64,000 bases of DNA from Ariolimax columbianus (lineage: Eukaryota; Mollusca; Gastropoda; Stylommatophora; Arionidae), in NCBI GenBank assembly GCA_036924085.1, contig JAVGWX010000002.1, positions 53,727,105 through 53,791,104 of the forward strand, given 5' to 3'. Below are positions 22,801-34,245 of the stretch, piece by piece (the stretch's first letter is position 1; each line of letters begins with the position of its first letter). The notes below the pieces were generated by a model. The model worked only from the letters and a program-made list of their open reading frames with translations. It searched no databases and was not told where the DNA came from. The position numbers and the translations under genes were made by a program.

Positions 22801-25800
22801 GCATTTTTAGATAACCCCAGCCATTGTTTATTTAGTTTCTTGTGAATTCTAATAAATGGTTGTCCCGAAAAGTGAATCGCACAAACCAACGATGGGACTG
22901 CTTTATTCAGATGTCTTTTAGAATGGTCTAGGTTAATTTTATTGTTCAAGATGTTTTAAAGAATGCAAATTAAATTTACTGCTACGCACATCAACTTAAC
23001 AAATTGATGGAAAAGACTTCATCTCACATTTCCAGTTAGAAGACCCTTTTTGCCAATCTCAGAGGGATTTCATTATTTTTTTCTTCAAATTCTCCTGATT
23101 GGACAGCTGCATTAGATGGAATATTCAGCGTTAGAATACCACGACCATGCGAGACTAGAATTATCGTTCAAGATCAGTACAAATAGTTTTCCAAAGCAGA
23201 AATAATGTGCCAACCTGCTGGATTTATTAAGTGACTGGATGATGACACTTTTCAATTCTGGTTGAATTTCTTCAAAAATCCTATGCCTAACGTAGACATC
23301 TAATATGCTCAGCCAAAGAAGATTGAAACAGATATTTTAAAAATACAACAAGCACTGCATAGTTGTGAAGTTGCATTATTGGATATTAGGAACGTATTGC
23401 ATTCTTCATTAGAAGAGACACCAGAAGAATCAGCTCCAAAAAAGACGCTGCAGAAGTTCCACACGAGATTTAGTTCTCGCCGTTAGAGAGATGTGACTGA
23501 ATTGTAAGTAAAAGATCGCTTTAAATTTCAAAGTCCTCTCCCAGGGGAAAATTCTTTGAGACTGAAAAATGTCGACACTTCAAGATAAGGCTGCCTGTTG
23601 AAGGCATATATAATTGTTGTGATGCTTTCCCTAGGATTGACAAAGACGTATTCAAGATTGAATTAGATGTTTTCTACTCAAGCCTGGAATCCTCTTAAAA
23701 TGAGAACATGTTTTTGGCTGTTTAAAAACACTTAATTTTCTTCTTTCATTTGGGCTTGGCACATCTGCTTTTAAAGAAACAACAAAAGGGCTGAAAATGT
23801 TAGTGACGATGCTGATGACATGTTGTCAAACCGAAAGATGTTTTTTATCTTGGAAGTTGATCAAAAACATATTTAAGGAATTCTATGGGGGAGGACAGCT
23901 TAACGCCACAAGGAATTATATCCACTGAGAAGGACCTGGTGAAAGAAATACCAGATTTCAACAGAAAAGGGGTTGAGGAGTTTGCAAGTGACAAGTACCG
24001 AAGGATAGAGTTCCACTACAAATGAGTAGCAAGGGGAATAACATACTTTGCTACATACACATTTCTCAGTGCTCTTAGTGTGTTTTAATTTCTTTGGTTG
24101 AGCCCCTCCAGAATAAAAATGCATGAGCCGCTACTGGTGCTTGCACTTTGTTCCGCTTCACCTGGCGCCATGTAGGTCACCAAGCACATCACCTCTCAGC
24201 TATAGCGACACACCATTATTGAACATATGCATTCAAGTGTATCGACTTCTTTTGAAAGTCTCTCTTTTTATTCTGTGTTGTAGAATAATATGTTTCTTAC
24301 AGCAAAAAATGTATTCTGTTCAGTTTTCTATGTAGCCTAGCCTAAAGGATCTGTTTTTACTCTTTATTGCTGCCGAAGACGGATGTGACGGACCGAAAGG
24401 TGCAAGTGTCGCAGTCAAGCTGTAAACTAGCGATACATCATATTCTGTTCACCGGACTAAATCCTGCTACTTGCAAAGTCCTGTTCAGGGCTTGACAGCG
24501 GGAGATTGAGAACGAAAGCAGAAGACTCTATTTTAACTTGGCCTAGGTTGTGTGTTTTTTTCTTCATATATCTGCCAACGGTTTGTTTTCCCCCACACAT
24601 AATCTTCAATGTGGCACACATTACCATTTAAATCATTCAACTTAAACTGAAATGGACCATACACCTGCGTGTCTACCAGGAGTGCAGGTGATGTCAGATG
24701 TTAAAAAAAACAAGGTACTTAAATTATGCTAGCGCACCTAACTGGTTGGTGGGATGTTAAGAATATGCCCTGTAACATTCCAAGACATTGCCTTCAATCA
24801 ATTTAGAGTTATATGGAAACGAGAATCACTGAGTAAGCACATCAAACTGAGGCTGCTTGACTCACACGTCACTTCAGTACTTACATATGACTGTGCAAGT
24901 TGGAAAATAACAAAGACACTTCAAAGCCAGATCAATGCATTCGATAATATAGGTCTCAGACGTGTACTTGGCATTGACTGGAAATAATTCCCCTCGAATA
25001 ATGAACTAAAAAGACACAATACCAAACAAAATTATGCTTATCCTCCAATAAACGCGTCTGCCTGAAAAATAGACAGTGGCTATTGGAGCTGTGCGCCTAT
25101 CTAACAGAGCGCCAGCACAAAGTATCACGGACAGACCTAATTGACGGCTGACTTTATGTGCTGGACTGTAAGCAGAGGAAGACAAAATGCGTCAAAATGC
25201 AATCTTCAAACGTGAACGGCAAAAGCAAGAACAACAGCTGACTTAGACCTTCCTCTCTAGCGTGAAGTTCATTGTCTTTCAAGACTGATAGGATGTCAAT
25301 CAATGTCATCGGGTAAAAACGGTGGGAGTACACTGGCACGAGCTTCTAGTAGAGGGAAATACTCCCATTATAACCGATTATGTGAAAACCATGCGGCAAA
25401 AGGAAGAGAGGCAGACCCGGAGAGACACTATACAGAACACAAACCATAGATCAAGGACACATGCAAGAACTAGATAGTTGCAGCGAACCAATCGAACTGG
25501 AGAACCTTGAGTTCTCTATGTGTCCCATCTTTAACACTGACATACCTTAGAAAGAGAACACTCTAAGTGTGTTGTAAAAGGCAACTAAAGAGAGTTATAT
25601 ATGGTCGTAACAACCTTATTATGTAAAACAATTGCTACAAAAACAACAACCTTAGATAAAGGATTAGTTAAGACTTTACGTAAAAGGATCAGCTGTAATA
25701 GTGACCATATGTTTGGAAAAGTAGAAATGAAGTATGCTAACTGGATACACACGTAATATTAGTTGGGAGTATGTGTGGCTGTTTATGTAACAGCTTTGTA

Positions 25801-28800
25801 TTTTTCTGTGTTTCGTTATTATTATAGTACATATCCGGGATGCTGAGTAGTGCATGAACTGTATCGGTCAGCCATCCATAGCTGACTGCTAGTATCAGGG
25901 CCTGCGAGCCAAAGCTGCCAAGATCCTTATACACCTACACGGATGAAGAATACCCACTAGACCTCTGGATCAGAGTATACACAGATGGGTCAGCACAGAA
26001 TGCAGTAAAGAATGGTGGAGCGAGAGTGTACATAGAATACCCAAACAACATTAGGGATACAGTCAGAGTACCAACTGGAAAATTCTGTCATACATATGAT
26101 GCAGAAATACAGGCAATCAAGGTGGCAATTGAGAAACTATTGAACACCAATGTCAGTTCACAACCTGTAGTATTTCTGACAGATGCACAATCAGCACTCC
26201 AAGCACTTAAATTTGAGAAACTGCTAGATCTACAGGCTCTACTGTCTGAACTGAGCAACCAGCTCAAGATTGTCATGCAGTGGATACCTTCTCATTGTGG
26301 AATACAAGGAAACGAGAGAGCAGATTGACTGGCAAAGGAGGGTACTGCAGACGAGCAACCAGATATGCCAGTTACATACCAACAGAAGATAAGGATGATC
26401 AAATCAATCAGAAAGCCATCAACGGTAACACCAGACGATTACCATAACATGAACAGACAAGAGCAAACTGCTGTGTTGCGTCTTAGAACAGGACACAACC
26501 GACTCCACAGCCACATGTACACAAAAATGAAAATTGGCAACTCAGCCATGTGTACATGCGGACAGGCGCCCCAGACAGATGAGCACTTACTACAAAACTG
26601 CCCCGAATATGATATACAGAGAAAATCTCACTGGCTCATAGAAACAACACTGGAAGAGAAACTTTATGGACCTGTATGTGAACTACAAAAGACAGTGAAG
26701 TTTATACAAGAGACAACATTGCAGATATAGACAATATTTTAAAGTGAACGAAAGAAGAAGAAGAATACACCTCCACGCGGTGATCCTGGATAACAGACTA
26801 ACAGGGCAGACTGGCCAAGGGTAAGGGATCGAAGAGGGAAGGTTAACCTGATAATTAAAAAATGCCGTCTGAAGTCGAATCAGTCGGACCTAAAGGTAGA
26901 AATATCGCAGTCAAGCTGTAAACTACGACAAAACGCAATCTGTTCTCTGGACTACACTCTGCAACTTATATCCCTTTCAAGACTTGGTAGCGGTAAATTG
27001 AGAACGAACAAAGCCAAACCAGGCCATATCACGAGCGTGCTGGTGAAGGTGGTCCGGAATCTTCCAGCTGTTGTGCTATGCTTGGCTTCATCTGTGTGTC
27101 GTTCACTACGACGGGGATCACACCTATCACCAATTCGTTAGCATTCTAACATAAAAACAGCCCGATTCCAGGAAGACCTGCTTGTAAGTTAGGCAAAAAC
27201 AATTTGACAACAAAAAACAGTAAAACAATTTGTCCCTGAACCGATAAAAAAAATTGTGTGACTTTCTCTAGCCCAATTGCCACATCAATCAAAGTAAACA
27301 GATAGTATAATGGTCGACTTTTTGTAGCTGTGTAGATTAACAGGTCGTGGAATACTTAACTTAACGTCTTTATACTGGTTTAGAAGACTCTGCAGAGTCT
27401 GTATACAACCAGTTTCATTTACATCACCTTGCTCTAGAAGCTATGCACATCCAATTTATTCTTAAATGCATTAACTGTCCCCGCCTCCACTACTTCCCGT
27501 GGCAAATGCATTCCAAACATTCATCACTCTCTGACTAAAAAAATATTTCTTAATATCTAATCTGGACCTGTCTTTAGTTAATTTGTAGCTATGCCCTCTT
27601 GTTCTTATGGGTGGCTGTATTTAAAAAACAAACTTGTTATAGTCTAATTTATCTATGCCTCTGATCATCTATGTAGCCTAGCTGTATTAAGTCACCACGA
27701 ATTCTTCTCTCTTCTAGACACTGTAGGCCGGTTTTTCTTAGTCTTTCCTCATAACTTCATGTTATGACAACAGGATAACTCAAAATAAAATCTGATATTC
27801 CAATATGTTGTTAGAGACTAGCAACTCAAGTTAGATCTCATAAGATATTGTTATTTCGTATAATCGACACGCCTTTTATTGCTTGTTTTCTGCGTTTACA
27901 TGAGATGTTTTTGTGGCCTGCTCTAATGAGAGCTCTGCAAACCTTACCTACAGATCTTACCTGCAGACGCCACCGAGAGAGTGACCCAATATGGCTCTGC
28001 TGCTGTTGAGTGTGGACAGAAGGTTAGTCACGTCCACCCAGACATCGTCGTCCGTCTTCAAGAAAAATCTGGAGTAGTTGTGATGAGATAAGGAGCTCGT
28101 GGGTGTTAGACACAGGGATCGTGTTTCTTTGGTTTTTTGTGTGAATTTGTGGTGTATATAAGAGGGTTGGTTTGGTTGATTGAGTGAATTTCTGGTTGTT
28201 TGGATGATTGAGTTAATGGGTGGTTGTTTGTACGATTGAGTTAATGGATGGTTGTTTGGACGATTGAGTAAATGGATGGTTGTTTAGTTGGTTGAATAGA
28301 TGGTTTGATTGAGTGACTGAAAATGACAGCATAAACAAACTTGTCAGATATGGGCAGGCAAAGATCTTCAGACTTAGAACGGGTCATTGCAGACTCAGGG
28401 CACACATTTACAGAATGGATCTCAGAGACACCGTCATGTAGGATTGTGGGGCACATAAGCAAACACCATAACATATCCTACAGGACTGCCCTACTTATAC
28501 AGATCAAAGAGAAGCAGTCTGGTCCGGAGGAGCGACCATGTTCAACAATCCGTGTTGGACCGGCGGAGACTTGAAACACACAGTCTCCTTCATAAACCTC
28601 ACCTTGGGCTTGAAGCATAGCATCAGTTGAATGAATAAAGAAGAAGAAGAAGAAAAAAGAAAAAGAAGAAGAAGGTTGATTAAGTGAGTGAATTATTGTT
28701 TGGTTGATTGAGTGAATGGGCGAATACGTGTTTGTTTTTGTTTTGGGAGTATGTGACAACTTAATTAACACCTAACTAACAATAACGACCACGTAAATCA

Positions 28801-31800
28801 CACCTTGCCAACAATAGAAACTAAATAAATCACACCTGACCAACATTATAAACTATATCAATCACACATGACCAACATTAAGGACTAAATAGATCATATA
28901 TGACCAATATTAAACTACATAAAGCACACGTCAATGTTTTTAATCATATAAATAACATCAAATGTAAAGACTGAATAACTATTCTACTGCAATGCGAGGT
29001 AAGTCAATTGCCGAGAGGCATAGAGGCATACTTAACAACAACCTTCAGTTATTTTAACGTACACACAAAAAGTGCAGCGACCAAAATGCTGCAAGAGTGA
29101 AGAAAATAATTAACCAGGGTAGGAAAATGACAATTGCAGAGATATCTAAGTTAGCAAAACTGAATGAAAGTACAGTTTTTTTAGAATTTTACACAACAGA
29201 CTGAACATGAGAATAGTTTGTGCCAGCTCGCGTCTGCTGACATGTGAACAGAAACAAACGACGGTTGATTGATGTGGCCAGTTGCTCTAAATGTGTGGGT
29301 CGAAAAACATGTTGCCGATCATGGTGACAGTAGATGAGACTTGGGTTCACCATTATGACTCAGAATAAAAAATTTCCATCATGCAGTGGAAAACCCCGTG
29401 CACACCAACACATGTCAAGCCAAGAGCACAGAAATCTGCAAGAAAAGTGACGCTGACTGTTTTTTGGAACGTCAAATGTGTCATATTGAAAGATTACCTG
29501 CCTCATGGCAACACGGTTAATGGGCAATATTATGCAGATCTCCTGACCAAACTAAGAAAGACTGTGACCAGAAAAAGAGGGATAGCGCGCACTCAAATTC
29601 TGCCTTTGCTTCAAGACAAAGCGCCCTCCCATAAAGCAAGGCTTGTGCTGCAAACAGCCAACGATTTGAATATTGAAATTCTTCCCCACTCCCAATATTC
29701 TCCGGATTTAGCTCCATCAGACTTTTTTTCTTTTCCCAAAACTAAAAAAAACAGCTGAAAGGAAATCATCTTGACAGTGACGAAGATGTCATACTGACTT
29801 GTGATAACTGGTTTAGTTCGAACAATAGGTTACTTTAATCTGAAGGTCTTTTCAAGGTCACGCAGAGATAACAGAAATTTATAAATTCATGTGGTGGCTA
29901 CATTGAGAAGGAATAAGCAATGTGCCAAATTTAAACTTTCTTCTCCTATTCCTTCATGGTCAGGGTAAAGACTTATGACAAGCCCCTCCCTCCTTCATGG
30001 TCAGGGTAAAGACTTATGACACCCCCGCCTTCATGGTCAGGGTAAAAACTTATGACAAGCCCCTCCTTCATGGTCAGGTTAAAAACTTATGACCTGCCCC
30101 TCCTTCTCGGTCAGGGTAAAAACTTATGATAAGCCCCTCCTTCATGGTCAGGACTTATGACAAGCCCCTCCTTCATGGTCAGGGTAAGGACTTATGACAA
30201 GCCCCCTCCTTCATGGTCAGAGTAAAGACTTATGACAAGCGCCCCCCCCCCCCCATCATGGTCAGGGTAAAGACTTATAACAAGCGCCCCCCCCCCCTTT
30301 CATGGTCAGGGTAAGGACTTATGACAAGCCCCTCCTTCATGGTCAAGGTAAAGACTTATGACAAACCGCTTGTATTTCTTAAACTGCAAACGTTCAAGGA
30401 GACCTTTCTTCCACGTCTCTGTTTGATTCAGCTACAGTAGCAGCAGTTTCGCGAGTGAGATAATTCAGTAGTGCCCTTTCCCCCTTTTTTAATACTTCCT
30501 TCCTAGCATCAGCATGTTTTGATTTTTTTCTAAAGACAGTACCACTCTCTTTTTGTGTGCTTCATCGTGGGGTATACTGATTGAATAATAAGAAAGATAT
30601 TCATCGAAAAACATAACTGAATAAGTAAAGAATAACAGGAATAAATAATTATTTTTTAGAGAACACTAAAATATTAGTTTGTGGAGAAATAAATTTGTCT
30701 TTTACACCTAAAAAAACTGATTCTCAACTAAAAAAAACAAACAAAGAAGAGCTATGGTAATATCACAAAGGTATTGCACGTAATTAATTAACAAGATCGC
30801 ATTCTAACACGACATCTTCACAATCACGCCACCGAGAACTAGCAATAAGTGAGCCAGCGAAAGCCACTGAATTGATGTTGTTCTATCTAAGTTAAAATTG
30901 TTCAAAAGCCATTTGTAATCGAACACACAATACTTTTACCGGCAAAATATCGTGTATTTATGGTGGACGTATTCAGCAGTGAAAAAATGGCTGTCATGAG
31001 TGAATCCGTTAAAAAAAAAAAAAAAATTTCCGCACAACGTTTTTATAAGCGGAGTTGGTTAGATAGGATAGGACAAGCGCGTGCTAAAGGTACAATTAAG
31101 CAGTTGCCGTGCGTGATTATTTGTTGTTTGTTGTTTTTGGTTTGTTTTTATTTCTAAGAATGTGAATTATATTATGAAAGGGAAATATAACGGTTTTGTT
31201 TTATTTACATTTTATTTGTTTTAGTAGTATATACTAGCAATAGACCAAAAGCACTCAAGGGAAAACAAAAAAGATACAATGGTTGCCATCGCTACCGTTA
31301 TAAATATACTGCTTGATAAATCAGACTCACTCTGCGTGTGCGCAATGGGAGGAAATCCAGTTGAAAGATATAACAGTTTTCAGTGTCAGGTTTCGGTAGG
31401 TATCATTGAACTCTGCCACAACAATGTCCCCGTGTTTCTTCGATTCTTCCACAACAGCACGCCTGACCTGGTCACTTCCCGGCTGACCCAGCATAAAGAA
31501 GAACCTGAGAGATTCAACTGATTTCATCACTTCTCTGAGAAATTGAGACTCAGAGAGGGAGACATTTACAAATCATGACTTTATGATAGAGACAGTGTTA
31601 TCTCACAAATTTACGCAAAAAGTAACAACAATATTGTTTAAACACTACCCATCCGTCATATACATATTGCCCTCCAAATTTGCCCTCTAATACGCCATCT
31701 ATACGTTTTTTGCCCCACCAATCTCTTGTCAATTTCTTTACTTCTCAATTCGCCGATTTTATCCCACAGTACCAAATATGTCTTCCCCCGCCCACAACAA

Positions 31801-32404
31801 ACCGCCCATTTCGTCGCCCTCAATTCTTAATTCACGTCAATTTGCCAATGCCCCCCACCTACTACACACCCCCTCCCCTCCCTCCCTTCCCCAATCTGCT
31901 CATCTCTACACGCCACTCCCATACCCCAACCTACAATATTTGCCCCCTGTGACCTGCTCATCTCTTTCGTTCCAGCTTTAATCCCCAACTTATGCCGGGA
32001 AACAACACAATTTTCTAATGCATACAATTTGGTAGTAAATCCAAATAAACACACATTTCCATTGAAAGTTAAAATGTAGATGTTGTCATAATCGGTTATG
32101 GTGTTGGTTTCCAAAAAAAACTGTCGTACAACAAGAGATTAGATTTACTGCCCTCTTTGTCCGAAGATAAGCATCGAAACCATGCGACCACGCTCATCTC
32201 TGTACTCTTGTCAGTAAACTGGCAAGCAATATAATTGAGCAGCGTTTCTCATGATTTAAAGGTTCCATGATATCACACGTATGCGCATTTGCCAAGACAA
32301 TTGGGCCACGGGGACATAATTTATTTTATATGCGGGTAACAATATATATATGTGTGTGCGTGCGTGTGACCTGTGTGTGATATGCGGTGTGTGCGTGTGT
32401 GTGC

Positions 32405-32439
<35 letters not shown>

Positions 32440-34130
32440 GTTCGTCCATCCCAAGTGATGAAGACCACTCTCTTTCTTCAGCTGTGTCGGCAGTCTTTTC
32501 TCTTGCCGTGTCCGCTGAAATGGGTGACTTGTTCGGTGATTTGGATTAAAGTGAGGAAGCAACTGCTCCTTTTGCCAACCTCCCTCTCTGGTGGTCCTGA
32601 GCTACCCTTGGTCAGTGGCAAGATATTTATCGAGACGACTAGAGATATCACAGGATGCAGATTTTTCCTCAGGGTTTACTCCCGAAGCCTTTACTGTAAA
32701 CAGGTATCCATCAATGCTGCGGAGGGGTGGATGACATTTAACGTTGTTCCCATAATCACAAAAGGTCGTAGGGACATCACTCAGCGGGTGAGTGACTTGG
32801 CATCTCTCCCAGGCCGTATTCTACCCCATTATAGTCGTGTCTAAATTTCAGACATCAAAACTGAGACTGCCTGCAGCTAGGGCAAATGACGCCAATCTTG
32901 TGAAGTTCAGCCGTGTGAACTAGACCGTGAAAATACGACACAGGTTTAAGCGTAGTGCTATTCATATAGCCGATGTCTAGACCACGATAATCGGACTCGA
33001 AGAAAACACACAACAAATAACCGAACGAATTAACTAGTCTAAATGGAAAACAACGATACGTTTCCGTGAAAACAAGAGTAAGTCATGAATTCCAAGCAAA
33101 TCCGTGGTCTTGCGGCACCAAAAATGAAATAAAACAGCAGTGCAATGTAAACCCGCAGCCGGTTATGGCGCCATATTTGCTGTATTATTTATAAATTCAA
33201 TCTAACCAGACTGAAGCAAAAAGTAAGAGAAGGGAGTCTGTCATTCGGGATATGCTCTTCGCAGACCATGCTGCCCTAGTCGCCCACACCGAAGCCGAAT
33301 TTCAGATTCTCATTAATAGGTTGGAAAAATCCTGTAATCCGTTTGGACTCACCATCAGCGTACACAATACGATAGCAATGACTCAGGGTGCAGATCCTTC
33401 AAACATTGTCTTAAACGATACAAATCTGGAGGTAGTCAATCACTTCAACTACCATAGATCTATCATCACCGACAACCTTTCACTGGAGCTACAGAAACGA
33501 TTAGGAATGGCCTCATCAGCACTTGCCAGGCTCTCACAGAGAGTGTGGAATAACAACATGCTGACCATCTCTACAAAAGTTGCTGTGTACAGATCATGTG
33601 TGATTAGTACCCTGCTCTATGGCAGCGAAACATGGACACTGTATGGCTTGCAAGAAAAAAGGCTAAATGCTTTTCCCATGCGCTGCCTGCGACGCATATT
33701 TGGAATTTCAGGGAGTGACAGAGTGACTAACAATGAAGTGTTGGACCGTGCAAAGATTGTTAGTTTAGTTACGATCCTACGCTAGAGCCGCTTGCGGTGG
33801 CTTGATCACGTGTGCAGAATGGAGGATGGGCGAATACCTAAAGATATCATTTCCGGAGAGCTGACCATTGGCAAGCGTAAAAAAGTAGACCCTTCCTCCG
33901 CTACAAAGATGTGTACAAGCGTGACCTAAAGGCGTTGGATATGAACACCTGCAACTGGGAGGAACTTGCCAAAGACAGACCCGGCTGGAGGCAGGCTTTG
34001 TGTATTGTTTGTAAGGCAGGGAAAGACAGGATGCGTCAAGATGCAGACTACAAACGTTTGCGGCGAAAGTTAGGGCAATAACTGACTGTCCCCTTTCTAG
34101 CGTCCATTATCTCTCGAGACTGATAATATG

Positions 34131-34163
<33 letters not shown>

Positions 34164-34177
34164 TAATCAATAAATCA

Positions 34178-34245
<68 letters not shown>

